This document shows, one piece after another, positions 1 to 8,944 of a stretch of 64,000 nt of DNA (positions within the stretch are counted from its first letter, which is position 1; the number at the start of each line of letters is the position of its first letter). The DNA is from JADGOV01 sp963814355. Its GTDB lineage: Bacteria; Actinomycetota; Actinomycetes; JADGOV01. The translations under genes and the position numbers were made by a program. The stretch spans positions 310,001 to 374,000 of the forward strand of contig CAWFCZ010000018.1 of the NCBI GenBank assembly GCA_963814355.1, in the 5' to 3' direction. The notes beneath the pieces were generated by a model that did no database searches, was not told where the DNA came from, and saw only the letters and a list, made by a program, of their open reading frames with translations.

Positions 1-1
1 C

Positions 2-379
2 CCGGACGGCGGGTACGGCGGCGGCAGTGACGTGTACGCCGACCTGCGGGTGGACGACTCCCCGACGCCGGTGGCCGAGTTGAGCCGGCTGCTCGGGCTC
101 CACGACCTGTTCTTCGGCCGCCCGGACCCACGCGCCCTGCTGCCGCTCACCGGGGAGGTGATGGACGAGGCGTACGGCCTGCTCGTTCAGGTCGGCTGCC
201 CGCCCGCGGCGGTGGACCCGGGGGCGGTGCGCGCTGCGCTGTGGCACTGGGCCGGGATCGAGAACCTGGAGGCGCGGGTACCGCCCGAGCCGGTGGTCGA
301 CCCGGTGGCGCTCGACGTGCTGCGTCTCAAGGCCGCCGAGCACGAGGCCGGCCCGGTCAAGAGCGTCGCGCAATCCTGA
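2..379 (+). CDS. DUF1028 family protein, C-terminal fragment
   Basis: This is the 3' end of a gene that starts before the window; the frame is open from base 2 to a TGA at 377-379. The visible 125 residues begin PDGGYGGGSD and continue with DLRVDDSPTPVAELSRLL, which resembles the C-terminal part of DUF1028 proteins. That family consists of putative Ntn-type hydrolases with a small C-terminal domain often labelled peptidoglycan-binding. The catalytic N-terminus is outside the window, so activity cannot be judged. The internal GTG at 32 is not the start, because the family sequence continues upstream of it. Confidence 0.75.
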   Translation, partial: PDGGYGGGSDVYADLRVDDSPTPVAELSRLLGLHDLFFGRPDPRALLPLTGEVMDEAYGLLVQVGCPPAAVDPGAVRAALWHWAGIENLEARVPPEPVVDPVALDVLRLKAAEHEAGPVKSVAQS

Positions 380-417
380 GCTGCGGCGGAGTCGCCGGTC
401 CGCAGCGGCGTTGGGCC

Positions 418-1104
418 TCAGGCCGCCGCCGGAAGCTCGGCCTTGGCCTTGGCCGCGTAGACGTCGACGTACTCCTGACCGGCCAGTTCCATGATCTCGT
501 ACATGATCTCGTCGGTCATGGACCGCAACACGAAACGGTCGCCCTCCATGCCGGCGTAGCGCGAGAAGTCCAGGGGCTTGCCGATCCGCACACCCGGGCG
601 AATGCCGAACTTCGGGATCGGATGCCCGGGCGGCTGCAGCTTCGCGGTGTCCACCATGGCCACCGGGATCACCGGGACGCCGGCCTCCAGCGCCATCCGG
701 GCAACCCCGACCTTGCCCCGGTACAGTCGGCCGTCCGGTGACCGGGTGCCCTCCGGGTAGATCCCCAGCAGGTGCCCGTTCCGCAAGATGCGCAGGCCGG
801 TTTGAATCGCCATTTCGCTGGCTCGGCCGCCTGTCCGGTCGATCGGCACCTGCCCGACCAGGTTGAAGAAGCCGGCGATCAGGCGGCCCTTCAGGCCCCT
901 GCCCGTGAAGTAGTCGGACTTGGCCAGGAAGGTGATCCGGCGCGGAACCATCAGCGGCAGGAAAAAGGAGTCGCTGAAGGACAGGTGATTGCTGGCGAAT
1001 ATCACCGGCCCGGACGTCGGCACGTTCTCCAACCCGGACACCCAGGGCCGGAAGACCAGCCGCAGGATCGGGGACAGGATCGCCTTCACGATCCAGTAGC
1101 CCAC
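418..1104 (-). CDS. plsC: 1-acyl-glycerol-3-phosphate acyltransferase (PlsC family)
   Basis: A 228-residue lysophospholipid acyltransferase that would transfer an acyl group to lysophosphatidate or a related acceptor at the inner membrane. The HX4D catalytic motif is NHLSFSD (H40, D45), and the second family block is YPEGTRSPDG near residue 120. A hydrophobic N-terminus (VGYWIVKAILSPILRLVF) is the likely membrane anchor. The GTG at 1104 is chosen because a GGAGG site sits about seven bases upstream; a much longer open frame to 2136 only runs antisense through the next gene. It is divergent from the esterase at 1273, and 1105-1272 must hold both promoters. The exact acceptor is unknown. Confidence 0.88.
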   Translation of the reverse strand: MGYWIVKAILSPILRLVFRPWVSGLENVPTSGPVIFASNHLSFSDSFFLPLMVPRRITFLAKSDYFTGRGLKGRLIAGFFNLVGQVPIDRTGGRASEMAIQTGLRILRNGHLLGIYPEGTRSPDGRLYRGKVGVARMALEAGVPVIPVAMVDTAKLQPPGHPIPKFGIRPGVRIGKPLDFSRYAGMEGDRFVLRSMTDEIMYEIMELAGQEYVDVYAAKAKAELPAAA

Positions 1105-1272
1105 TGAGCGACCTCCGATGGCGAATGTGCGCACTGATCCGTACGCAGTGCCGACCCTACGGGCACCCCTAGCTGAGGGCAACGCCGCCCCGCCGAAGAA
1201 GTCCCTGAGCACTGTGGCCGGTTCCCGTGGGACGATACCGGAGAGTCCACAGCGCCAAACACGGGAGACGCC

Positions 1273-2031
1273 ATGCCGCTCATGCCGGGGGCTGAGCCCT
1301 ACGTCGCCGACGGCGGTCCGGTCGGGGTCCTGGTGGTGCACGGCTTCACGGGCTGCCCACAGAGCATGCGGCCCTGGGCGGAGCACCTCGCCGCCGCCGG
1401 CTACACGGTGTCGCTTCCTCGGCTGCCCGGGCACGGCACGCGGTGGGAGGATCTCCAGCTCACCCGGTGGCCGGACTGGTACGGCGAGGTCGACAACGCG
1501 TTCACCGCGCTGGCCTCCCGATGCGACCAGGTTTTCGTGATGGGCCTGTCCATGGGCGGCACGCTGTCGTTGCGCCTCGCAGAGGAACGGCCGGCCGAGG
1601 TGTCCGGGTTGGTGCTGGTCAATCCGTCGATCATGATGAAGGACCCCCGGCTGATCGTGATGCCGATCCTTCGGCGGATCATGGCCACCCAACCTGGGAT
1701 CGCAAGCGACATCAAGAAGCCCGGGGTGACCGAGTTGGCCTACGAGAAGGTGCCGCTGCAGGCGTTCGCCTCCCTGATCGAACTCTGGTCCCGGGTCCGG
1801 GCCGACCTCGATCGCATCACCGCCCCGATTCTGATGTTCCGCAGCACCACCGACCACGTGGTGCAGCCGATCAACGGCGAGACGCTGCGCAAGGAGGTCC
1901 ACTCCCCGCTGGAGGAGCGGCTGCTGGAGGACAGCTACCACGTCGCCACGCTGGACAACGACGCACCCCTGATCTTCGACGGCAGCGTGCGATTCGTGCA
2001 GGAGCACACCACAGCCGCAGCCGGCGGCTGA
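1273..2031 (+). CDS. alpha/beta hydrolase, carboxylesterase/monoacylglycerol lipase type
   Basis: A 252-residue serine hydrolase. The oxyanion region is VLVVHGFTGCPQSM, the nucleophile elbow is GLSMGG (near residue 95), the acid is in TTDHVV and the histidine in DSYHVATLDND. Length and motif order match the Est30-like carboxylesterases, which cleave short acyl esters. ATG is preceded by GGGAGA at good spacing. It has no signal peptide and is probably cytosolic. Its divergent neighbour is an acyltransferase, so a role in lipid turnover is a reasonable guess but is not shown. Confidence 0.85.
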   Translation: MPLMPGAEPYVADGGPVGVLVVHGFTGCPQSMRPWAEHLAAAGYTVSLPRLPGHGTRWEDLQLTRWPDWYGEVDNAFTALASRCDQVFVMGLSMGGTLSLRLAEERPAEVSGLVLVNPSIMMKDPRLIVMPILRRIMATQPGIASDIKKPGVTELAYEKVPLQAFASLIELWSRVRADLDRITAPILMFRSTTDHVVQPINGETLRKEVHSPLEERLLEDSYHVATLDNDAPLIFDGSVRFVQEHTTAAAGG

Positions 2032-2035
2032 GAGA

Positions 2036-2854
2036 GTGGACTTCCCTTCCGCCGACGGCGGCGAGCAGCCCGGCGCCCCGCCGAATCCGACGGACGGCGC
2101 GGCGCTCGAGCCAACCCGATCCGGTCGCCGCGGCAACGGACTGCCGGCCGAGCGCTACACCGCCCTGGCGGTATGCGAGCCGCAGATTGCCGACGGGCTG
2201 CTGCGGGCGCTCGCCGCAGAAGGCATCGCGGCGTACGCCGTGCCGTACGAAGGCCGGGTCGGGGGATATTTGGAGGCTTACCCACCGGATCGGCCTCTGG
2301 TCCGGCTCTGGGTCGACACGGCGGCGGCCGCGGCCGCCCGCGACATGCTCGAGGGACGCCACCCTGCGCCGGCCACGCCGCCGGCCGCGGCCGAGGACGC
2401 CGCCTGGGCGGACATTGTGGCCGCGCTGCGCCGCCCGGGGCCGGACGGCCCGGCGCCGTGGCCGGCCGCGGAAGATCTCACGCTCCCCGCTGGGCCCCGG
2501 GGCCGCGCCGGAGCGGCGGCAGGACCGCCGCCCGCCGCCGAGACCGGCGGGACGGCCGCCGGGCAACCGCCGCCGGGAGCTCAGCCGGAGGACGATCCGG
2601 CGGAGGAGGAGCACTTCGTACCCCCGCCGCCCCCGCCGGTGCCGATACCCAGCGGTGCTTCGGCGTACGGGATAGCCGCGCTGATCGGCGGCTTCGCGGT
2701 GCTCTTGGTGCCTACCATGGCCGGGGACCCGGTCGGTCCGGCGCTGCTGGTGTTGGCCATCGCCGCCATCGTGGGCGGCTTCGGCACGCTGGTGACGCGG
2801 ATGCGCGAAGATCCTCCGGCCCCGGACGACCCGGACGACGGCGCGGTGCTCTAG
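2036..2854 (+). CDS. hypothetical protein with two C-terminal membrane helices
   Basis: I do not recognise a named function. The 272 residues divide into three parts. Residues about 40-105 form a small alpha/beta region (YTALAVCEPQIADGLLRALA...) that resembles the DUF2007-type putative signal-transducing fold; this is an inference. A long Pro/Ala/Gly-rich linker with a poly-Pro run follows, and then two predicted membrane helices (GIAALIGGFAVLLVPTMAG and PALLVLAIAAIVGGFGTLV) before an acidic tail. The start is a GTG four bases after the esterase stop, so the two genes are probably co-transcribed. Confidence 0.6.
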   Translation: MDFPSADGGEQPGAPPNPTDGAALEPTRSGRRGNGLPAERYTALAVCEPQIADGLLRALAAEGIAAYAVPYEGRVGGYLEAYPPDRPLVRLWVDTAAAAAARDMLEGRHPAPATPPAAAEDAAWADIVAALRRPGPDGPAPWPAAEDLTLPAGPRGRAGAAAGPPPAAETGGTAAGQPPPGAQPEDDPAEEEHFVPPPPPPVPIPSGASAYGIAALIGGFAVLLVPTMAGDPVGPALLVLAIAAIVGGFGTLVTRMREDPPAPDDPDDGAVL

Positions 2855-2883
2855 CTCCGCCGGCTCGGTCCCGGCAGGACCAA

Positions 2884-2924
2884 CCAGGAGCGGACGAACC
2901 GGGAGCCGAAGGCCCAGGAGCGGA
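2884..2924. repeat. 15-bp tandem repeat, three units
   Basis: CCAGGAGCGGA starts at 2884 and 2914, with a variant CCGGGAGCCGA at 2899, an exact 15-bp period. It lies in the spacer just before the TIGR00300 gene. The units are purine-rich and look like repeated ribosome-site sequence. Confidence 0.6.
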
Positions 2925-2933
2925 AGGGACGGC

Positions 2934-4184
2934 GTGGCGGTCACCGAGACGGTCGAGACCAGCGGACACCTGATGGACTCCGGCGTGCTGGCCCGGATTC
3001 TCGACGACGTCCTGGAGTGCGGCGGCGACTACGCCATCGAGTCGATGGACGTCGGGCGGACCCACGACGACGAGTCGTCGGTGCGGATCAACGTGACCGC
3101 CGGATCGAACGAGGACCTGCAGCGCATGCTGATGCGGCTGCAGGCGCACGGCGTCAACCAGGTGGACCCGGGCGCGGCACTGATCCGGGAGGCCGAGCAG
3201 GACGGCGTCTTCCCCGACGACTTCTATTCCACCACCAACCTGGAGACCGTGGTGCGGCTCGGCGCCGACTGGGTTCCGGTGGAGAACCCGGAGATGGACT
3301 GCGGTCTGGTCGTGGAGCGCGGCCGGGTCCGGACCGTGCCGGTCAGCGACGTCCGGCGCGGTGACCGGCTGGTCTGCGGCGCCGGCGGTGTAAAGGTCGT
3401 GCTGCCGCAACGGGAGCACTCGGCTCACATGGCGGGCAGCACGTTCGAGTTCATGAACTCGGTGGTGTCGAGTGAGAAGCCACAGGCGCTGCTGGTGCGC
3501 CAGATCGCCGACCGGCTCCGCGAAGTCAAGGCCGACGGCGGGCGCATTCTCTGGGTCGGCGGGCCGGCGGTGGTGCACACCGGAGCCGCCCCGGCGATGG
3601 TGGCGCTCATCGAGGCCGGCTACGTCGACGTGCTCTTCGCCGGCAACGCGCTGGCCACCCACGACATCGAGTCGGCGTTGTTCGGGACCTCGCTCGGCGT
3701 CGACCTGTCCAAAGGCTCCGGGGTGGAACACGGCCACGAGCATCACATCCGGGCGATCAACACGGTCCGCAAACACGGCTCCATCGCCGGCGCGGTGCAG
3801 GCCGGGGTCCTGACCAGCGGCGTGATGCACGCCCTGGTGAAAGCCGGCACGCCGTTCGTGCTGGTCGGGTCGGTACGCGACGACGGACCGTTGCCGGATG
3901 TGTACACCGACGTGATCGAAGGTCAGCGCGCGATGCGTGGGCAGCTCAAGGGCGTCGGCTTTGCAATCATGGTCGCCACGATGCTGCACTCCATCGCCAC
4001 CGGCAACCTGCTCCCGGCCTCGGTGCCGCTGGTCTCGGTGGACATCAATCCGGCGACGGTCACCAAGCTGGCGGACCGGGGCAGCGCCCAGGCGATCGGC
4101 ATCGTCACCGACATCGGGTTGTTCACCGAACAGCTGGCCCTGTTGCTCGTACCGGGTTACCACATGGCCGGGCAGGCCGGTTGA
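2934..4184 (+). CDS. LOR/SDH-domain protein, TIGR00300 family (ornithine cyclodeaminase-like)
   Basis: This 416-residue protein matches the TIGR00300/LOR-SDH family throughout. The N-terminal 100 residues (SGHLMDSGVLARILDDVLECGGDY...) form the LOR/SDH conserved domain. The rest is a nucleotide-binding domain with GGRILWVGGPAVVHTGAAPAM and the conserved SLGVDLSKGSGVEHGHEHHI block. Archaeal members, and the C-terminal half of the cyanobacterial arginine dihydrolase ArgZ/AgrE, act as ornithine cyclodeaminases (ornithine to proline plus ammonia). Whether actinobacterial members do the same is not established. GTG start; GGAAGGG lies upstream within a short purine-rich repeat. No arginine or proline genes are adjacent. 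Confidence 0.85.
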   Translation: MAVTETVETSGHLMDSGVLARILDDVLECGGDYAIESMDVGRTHDDESSVRINVTAGSNEDLQRMLMRLQAHGVNQVDPGAALIREAEQDGVFPDDFYSTTNLETVVRLGADWVPVENPEMDCGLVVERGRVRTVPVSDVRRGDRLVCGAGGVKVVLPQREHSAHMAGSTFEFMNSVVSSEKPQALLVRQIADRLREVKADGGRILWVGGPAVVHTGAAPAMVALIEAGYVDVLFAGNALATHDIESALFGTSLGVDLSKGSGVEHGHEHHIRAINTVRKHGSIAGAVQAGVLTSGVMHALVKAGTPFVLVGSVRDDGPLPDVYTDVIEGQRAMRGQLKGVGFAIMVATMLHSIATGNLLPASVPLVSVDINPATVTKLADRGSAQAIGIVTDIGLFTEQLALLLVPGYHMAGQAG

Positions 4185-4217
4185 CGGGGCCGCACGGTCC
4201 GGCGTTGCCGGGCGGCC

Positions 4218-5210
4218 TCAGCGATGGACGCTGGCCATGTCCGCATACCGATCGCCGGCGGTAACGCCGACCGGGAAGACGTCGGAGAGCCGGCGCAGAT
4301 CCGCCGCATCCACCACGACCTCCTCGGCCGCCACGTTCTCCTCCAGGTAGGCGACCCGCTTGGTGCCGGGGATCGGTACGACGTCCTCGCCCTGGGCGAG
4401 CACCCAGGCCAGCGCGAGCTGCCCCGCGGTGACGCCCTTGGCGTCGGCGATCTCGCGTACCCGAGGAACCAGGTCCAGGTTGCGGGTGAAGTTTTCCCCT
4501 TGGAAGCGCGGGTTGTACCGCCGGAAGTCCTCCGGCTCAAAGTCTTCCGTCGACCGGATCGCGCCGGAGAGGAAGCCACGGCCCAGTGGTGAGTACGCGA
4601 CGAAGCCGATACCCAGCTCGCGGGTCGTCTCCAGTACGCCGTTGACCTCCGGGTCGCGGGTCCACAGCGAGAACTCGGTCTGCAGTGCGGTGATCGGGTG
4701 CACCGCGTGCGCCCGCCGGACGGTGTCCGGCGCGGCCTCGGACAGACCGAGGTGGCGGACCTTGCCGGCCGCCACCAACTGGCCCATGGCCCCGACCGTC
4801 TCCTCGATTGGCACGGCGGGATCCACCCGGTGGAGGTAGTAGAGGTCGATCACGTCCACGCCGAGCCGGCTCAGCGAGGCGTCGCAGGCGGTACGGACAT
4901 AAGCCGGTGAGCCGTCGATGCGTCGCGCCCCGTCCGGCGTCCGGACGATGCCGAACTTGGTCGCCACCTGGACCTCCGCCCGCCGTCCGGCGATGGCCCG
5001 GCCAAGGAGTTGCTCGTTGGTGAACGGGCCGTACATGTCCGCGGTGTCCAGCAGCGTGACGCCCAGGTCCAGAGCGCGGCGGATCGTGGCCAGCGCCTCG
5101 GATTCCTCAGCCGTGCCGTAGAACTCGCTCATGCCCATACAGCCCAGACCCAGGGCGGAAACGGACAGGCCCGGGTCTGACGTACGGCGGCCCAAAGTAC
5201 GACGTCGCAT
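4218..5210 (-). CDS. aldo/keto reductase
   Basis: A 330-residue NADPH-dependent oxidoreductase of the AKR superfamily (TIM barrel). Visible motifs are SALGLGCMGMSEFYG, LLDTADMYGPFTNEQLLG (Asp and the catalytic Tyr), VATKFG (Lys), DLYYLHRVD (His) and IPGTKRVAYLEEN near the C-terminus, which contacts the cofactor phosphate. ATG at 5210 is preferred to an upstream GTG at 5225 because a GGAG site lies seven bases before it. It resembles the YakC/AKR13-type reductases; the substrate is unknown. Confidence 0.88.
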   Translation of the reverse strand: MRRRTLGRRTSDPGLSVSALGLGCMGMSEFYGTAEESEALATIRRALDLGVTLLDTADMYGPFTNEQLLGRAIAGRRAEVQVATKFGIVRTPDGARRIDGSPAYVRTACDASLSRLGVDVIDLYYLHRVDPAVPIEETVGAMGQLVAAGKVRHLGLSEAAPDTVRRAHAVHPITALQTEFSLWTRDPEVNGVLETTRELGIGFVAYSPLGRGFLSGAIRSTEDFEPEDFRRYNPRFQGENFTRNLDLVPRVREIADAKGVTAGQLALAWVLAQGEDVVPIPGTKRVAYLEENVAAEEVVVDAADLRRLSDVFPVGVTAGDRYADMASVHR

Positions 5211-5222
5211 CGAAGGCTCCTT

Positions 5223-5303
5223 CACGGCAGGGCGGGGTCAGCGAGGGCAGGTCGGCGAGGGCAGGTCGGCGAGGGCAGGTCAGCGACGGCAGGGTCAGCG
5301 AGG
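5223..5303. repeat. 14-bp tandem repeat array at a gene end
   Basis: Units of the form C(A/G)GCGAGGGCAGGT start at 5239, 5253 and 5267, followed by a 15-bp variant at 5281 and a partial copy at 5296. The array fills the gap between the aldo/keto reductase and the endonuclease-family gene and supplies the latter's stop codon (TCA on + at 5295). It shows no dyad symmetry, so it is not a hairpin terminator. Confidence 0.75.
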
Positions 5304-6017
5304 ACGCAGGACGGCAAGCAACGGTCGGTGATCGCTGGCCGTGGCTATGCCGGCTGCTTCGGGCACGTCGCAGGACAGGAACTCCAGCCGCGGGTCGGCG
5401 AACACGGCGTCGATCCGCTTGTGTGGCCGCTTCGCGCTGTAGGTGTGCCCGCCACCGCCGTCGGCCAGCCTGGCTGACAGCCGCGCCCAGGCGGGACCGT
5501 CAGGGGTCTCGTTGACGTCCCCGGCCAGGATCAGCGGCGCCGTCTGCTCCGCGAGCGTGGCGAAAACCTCGTCGACCTGGGCGAGCCGTTCGGCGTCGTC
5601 GAGGCTGAGGTGCATCGAAGCGACCGTGTAACTGTGCCCGCCCACCTCGATCTCGGCGATCGCCAGCCCACGCTGGTGCAGCCGGCGCCTTTTGGTCAAC
5701 GTGACGTCCTTGGTCGCGCGAACGCGCACCCGCAGTGCGGCGAGCAGCAGCATCGCCCCCGCCGGCCGACCGCCGGTGACCACGACCAACCCGGACTCCC
5801 TGGCCAGCTTGGCGCACTTGGAGCGCCAGCGCAGGAAACGCGGAGCCTCCTGAACGCAGACAATGTCCGGGCGGCTGGCTCGGATCACCGCGGCGACGGC
5901 CGCCGCGTCATCGCGCAGCGAGCGGACGTTATAGCTCAGCACGCGAATCGTTCCAGGGGCGCTGTCGGCTCCCGGGTCGATCCAGGTCCCGGGCAGCGGC
6001 GCCTCGGCGACGCTCAC
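5295..6017 (-). CDS. endonuclease/exonuclease/phosphatase family protein
   Basis: A 240-residue member of the EEP (DNase I-like) fold. The motifs in order are LSYNVRSLRDD, DIVCVQEAPRF (metal-binding Glu), SMHLSLDD, LILAGDVNETPDG (Asp/Asn) and TASDHRPLLAVL (catalytic Asp-His). Family members hydrolyse phosphodiesters in nucleic acids, sphingomyelin or inositol phosphates; the substrate cannot be assigned. It has no signal peptide or membrane helix. GTG start; it is followed on the same strand by the aldo/keto reductase across a repeat array. Confidence 0.82.
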   Translation of the reverse strand: MSVAEAPLPGTWIDPGADSAPGTIRVLSYNVRSLRDDAAAVAAVIRASRPDIVCVQEAPRFLRWRSKCAKLARESGLVVVTGGRPAGAMLLLAALRVRVRATKDVTLTKRRRLHQRGLAIAEIEVGGHSYTVASMHLSLDDAERLAQVDEVFATLAEQTAPLILAGDVNETPDGPAWARLSARLADGGGGHTYSAKRPHKRIDAVFADPRLEFLSCDVPEAAGIATASDHRPLLAVLRPR

Positions 6018-6054
6018 CCCGGCCGCCGGCGGTCCGGGGGGAGCCCCGACGCGT

Positions 6055-6492
6055 TCAGGAGCCCGACTCCACGCGCTTCTTGAGGCCCTTCAACGCGGTG
6101 TCGATGATCACCTTCTGTCCCTTGCGCTTGAACGCGCCGAGCATCGGCATCTTCAGGTCGAGGGCCAGGTCGTAGGTCACCGTGGTGGCGCCGTCGGATT
6201 CGACCAGCCGGTACTCGCCGTCCTGGGTCTTCATGGTCTTGCTCTGGACCAGGTGCCAGGACACCGCGTCCGGGCGGCTCCAGTCATAGGCCAACACGTA
6301 CTCGTCCTTGATGATGCCGGCGTCGAGGACGAAGCGAACCTGACTCGCCCGGCCGTCGGCGTCGGAGTCGACCACTTGGGCCTGCTTGACCATGTCGACC
6401 CACTGCGGGTAGGACTCGAAATCGGCAATAACCTTCATCACCGCCGCCTTGTCGGCGCCGATGACGATGCTGTCACTAGCCTGGTCAGCCAT
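6055..6492 (-). CDS. SRPBCC family protein (polyketide cyclase/COQ10-like fold)
   Basis: 145 residues covering one START-like SRPBCC domain: SIVIGADKAAVMKVIADFES then YPQWVDMVKQAQVV at the N-terminus and LKKRV in the C-terminal helix. The fold forms a hydrophobic pocket for lipids or polyketides. No catalytic residue can be assigned. Starts at ATG 6490-6492 with AGGGAG upstream. Its upstream neighbour on the same strand, four bases away, is a second SRPBCC-like gene, so the two are probably co-transcribed. In other actinomycetes this family often sits beside FadD-type ligases, as here. Confidence 0.82.
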   Translation of the reverse strand: MADQASDSIVIGADKAAVMKVIADFESYPQWVDMVKQAQVVDSDADGRASQVRFVLDAGIIKDEYVLAYDWSRPDAVSWHLVQSKTMKTQDGEYRLVESDGATTVTYDLALDLKMPMLGAFKRKGQKVIIDTALKGLKKRVESGS

Positions 6493-6496
6493 CCGC

Positions 6497-6961
6497 CTAC
6501 GCTCCCTCTGCCGCTGGTCGCAATCCGTCCCCGGGGCAGGCTACCGGGCCGGGTGTTCGAGGCATCCCCGGCTCCCGGCCGCTCTCCAGGGAGTCCTTGA
6601 GAGCCCAGGTATTCCGCTTGAGCGCGGCCGCCTCCCGGCGGGCGATCCGCCGGGCCGCTCGCCGCACCCGCCAGGGCAGCCCGCCCAGCGGTTCGGTATC
6701 GCTGCCCCGCCGGGTCGGCTCCGCCCGGAGGAAATAGTGCAGGATCACCCCGTCCGCGAACGCCTCCAGCCAGACTTCGCTGCTGCCGACGACCTCGCCG
6801 GTCACGGTCCAGCGGAATCCGGCTGCTCCCCGGTCCATGAACACTGCCAGGGTCTGGTTCGGCCACCAGGCTCGCCACAGCGCCGGATCCGCGAACGCGA
6901 CGGCGAGCCGAGCCGGGTCGGCGACCAGGAAGCTCTCGTCCAGCAGGTCGATGCTCGACAC
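6497..6961 (-). CDS. SRPBCC-like (polyketide cyclase) protein
   Basis: 154 residues beginning MSSIDLLDESFLVADPARLA, with the typical DPALWRAWWPNQTL helix-turn and a strand block ending VILHYFLRAEP. A basic Arg-rich helix (LPWRVRRAARRIARREAAAL) and a Pro-rich tail follow. It appears to be a divergent relative of the downstream SRPBCC protein, perhaps by old duplication. GTG start. It is divergent from the acyl-CoA ligase at 7095; the 133-bp spacer must carry both promoters. Confidence 0.7.
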   Translation of the reverse strand: MSSIDLLDESFLVADPARLAVAFADPALWRAWWPNQTLAVFMDRGAAGFRWTVTGEVVGSSEVWLEAFADGVILHYFLRAEPTRRGSDTEPLGGLPWRVRRAARRIARREAAALKRNTWALKDSLESGREPGMPRTPGPVACPGDGLRPAAEGA

Positions 6962-7094
6962 CGGCCAAGTATCGCGGGTCGGCTGCCCGTCGCCCAGAGC
7001 GCACCGGATTCAGGTCGCCGCGGGACGTTGGCCTCATGACGGGTTTCCGCAGGCAGGCTAGCGTCGAGGTAACCGAATCGTTCCTGGAGCGACC

Positions 7095-8882
7095 GTGCGC
7101 GAGTACACCACACCGCCCGTCATCGATCTACGGCCAGAGGAAAACCTCACCGACATCGTCTTCCGCAACGCGGTCGAGGCGCCCGACGCGGTGGCCCTTT
7201 CCCGCAAGGACGGCAGCAGCTGGACGGACGTCACCGCCCGGCAGTTCGCCGACCAGGTGATCGGGCTCGCCAAGGGTCTGATCCGGGCCGGCATCGCACC
7301 GGGTGACCGCGTCGGCCTGCTGTCCAAAACCCGGTACGAGTGGACGCTCGCCGACTTCGCCATCCTCTGCACCGGGGCGGTGGTCGTACCCATCTACGAG
7401 ACGTCCTCGCCGTCCCAGGTGTCATGGATCCTCGGCGACTCCGACGCCGTCGCCGTCATCGTGGAGACCGCCGAGCACGTCGCCACCGTCGACGGAGTCC
7501 GGGCGGACCTGCCGAACCTGCGCCTCGTCTGGCAGATCGAGGCCGGCGATCTGGACACCCTGGCCGACGACGGCGAGTCAGTGCCCGATCAGGACCTCTC
7601 CGAGCGCCGGGCGGCCCTGTCCGGCGACACGCTGGCCACCCTGGTCTACACGTCGGGTACCACCGGCCGGCCCAAGGGTTGCGAGCTGACTCACCGCAAC
7701 TTCCTCTTCGACGCGCTCACCGCGACCCGGGCGATGCCCGACGTGTTCCGGCTGGGCACCTCCACGCTGCTCTTCCTGCCGCTGGCGCACGTTCTCGGCC
7801 GGGTCATTCAGTACGGCACACTCGCCTCGAAAGTGCGCCTCGGTCACACCGCCGAACTGAAGAACCTGCTCGGCGATCTCGCCGAATTCCGACCAACCTT
7901 CATCCTCTCCATCCCACGCATCTTCGAGAAGATCTACAACGCCGCCAAGATCAAGGCGGACTCCGGCGGCAAGGGCAAGATTTTCGCTCTCGCGGAGGCC
8001 ACCGCGGTGGGCTACAGCGAGGCGCTGGATCGCGGCCGCCCCAATCCGGTGCTGACCGTCCAGCACCGGATCTTCGACCTGCTGGTGTACTCCAAGATCC
8101 GGGCCAGCCTCGGTGGTGAGGTGCGGTACTCCATCTCCGGCGGCGCGCCGCTCGGCGCCCGGCTGGGCCACTTCTTCCGGGGCATCGGCATCACGATCCT
8201 GGAAGGGTACGGGCTCACCGAGACTTCCGCGGCGGCCACTCTGAACCTGCCGGCCGCCATCCGGATCGGCACCGTGGGCCGGCCGGTGCCCGGGGCTTCC
8301 GCCGCGATCGCCGAGGACGGGGAGGTGCTGCTCAAAGGGCCGCACGTGTTCCGGGGCTACTGGCGCAACGAGACGGCCACCAAGGACGTGCTGGAGCCCG
8401 ACGGCTGGTTCCACACCGGCGATATCGGCGAGCTGGACGAGGACGGCTTCGTGCGGATCACCGGCCGGAAGAAGGAGCTGATCATCACCTCGAGTGGGAA
8501 GAACGTCGCTCCCGCCCAGCTCGAGGACAGCCTGCGGGCCCACGCCCTGATCAGCCAATGCATGATCGTCGGTGACCGCAAGCCGTTCATCGCCGCCCTG
8601 ATCACGCTGGACCCGGAGGCGCTCGCCGGCTGGCAGGAGCGCAACGGCAAGCCAGCCGCCACCGTCGCGGAGCTCAAGAAGGACCCCGATCTGATCGCCG
8701 CCATCGACGCCGCGGTCGCCGATGCCAATCGGACCGTCAGCCGGGCAGAGGGGATCCGTGCCTACCGGATCCTCGACGTGGACTTCACCGAGGAGGGCGG
8801 CCAGATGACCCCTACCCTCAAGCTCAAGCGCAACGTGGTCCTGGCGGAGTTCGCCGCCGAGATCGACGCGCTGTACGCCTGA
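7095..8882 (+). CDS. long-chain fatty-acid--CoA ligase (FadD15-like)
   Basis: A 595-residue AMP-forming acyl-CoA synthetase, which activates fatty acids with ATP and CoA for degradation or lipid synthesis. The P-loop motif A3 is YTSGTTGRPKG (about 186-196), A5 is GYGLTETS, A7 is GWFHTGDIG and A8 is GFVRITGRKKELII. The C-terminal swivelling domain contains the catalytic Lys in TPTLKLKRN. Length and sequence resemble actinobacterial FadD15. GTG start, with CTGGAGC upstream. The SRPBCC pair is divergent to it, suggesting a shared regulatory region. Confidence 0.92.
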   Translation: MREYTTPPVIDLRPEENLTDIVFRNAVEAPDAVALSRKDGSSWTDVTARQFADQVIGLAKGLIRAGIAPGDRVGLLSKTRYEWTLADFAILCTGAVVVPIYETSSPSQVSWILGDSDAVAVIVETAEHVATVDGVRADLPNLRLVWQIEAGDLDTLADDGESVPDQDLSERRAALSGDTLATLVYTSGTTGRPKGCELTHRNFLFDALTATRAMPDVFRLGTSTLLFLPLAHVLGRVIQYGTLASKVRLGHTAELKNLLGDLAEFRPTFILSIPRIFEKIYNAAKIKADSGGKGKIFALAEATAVGYSEALDRGRPNPVLTVQHRIFDLLVYSKIRASLGGEVRYSISGGAPLGARLGHFFRGIGITILEGYGLTETSAAATLNLPAAIRIGTVGRPVPGASAAIAEDGEVLLKGPHVFRGYWRNETATKDVLEPDGWFHTGDIGELDEDGFVRITGRKKELIITSSGKNVAPAQLEDSLRAHALISQCMIVGDRKPFIAALITLDPEALAGWQERNGKPAATVAELKKDPDLIAAIDAAVADANRTVSRAEGIRAYRILDVDFTEEGGQMTPTLKLKRNVVLAEFAAEIDALYA

Positions 8883-8944
8883 GCAGGCACCGGGCATCGC
8901 CGCCGTTGTCCTCCGTTGTCCACGGCGGTTTCCGGTATGACACC

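Noticed and set aside
1105..2136. Long N-terminal extension of the acyltransferase frame
   Set aside because: The extension is antisense to the esterase gene. The GTG at 1104 has a good ribosome site and fits family length.
2712..4163. 483-codon minus-strand frame
   Set aside because: Antisense to the TIGR00300 gene, with no family motif.
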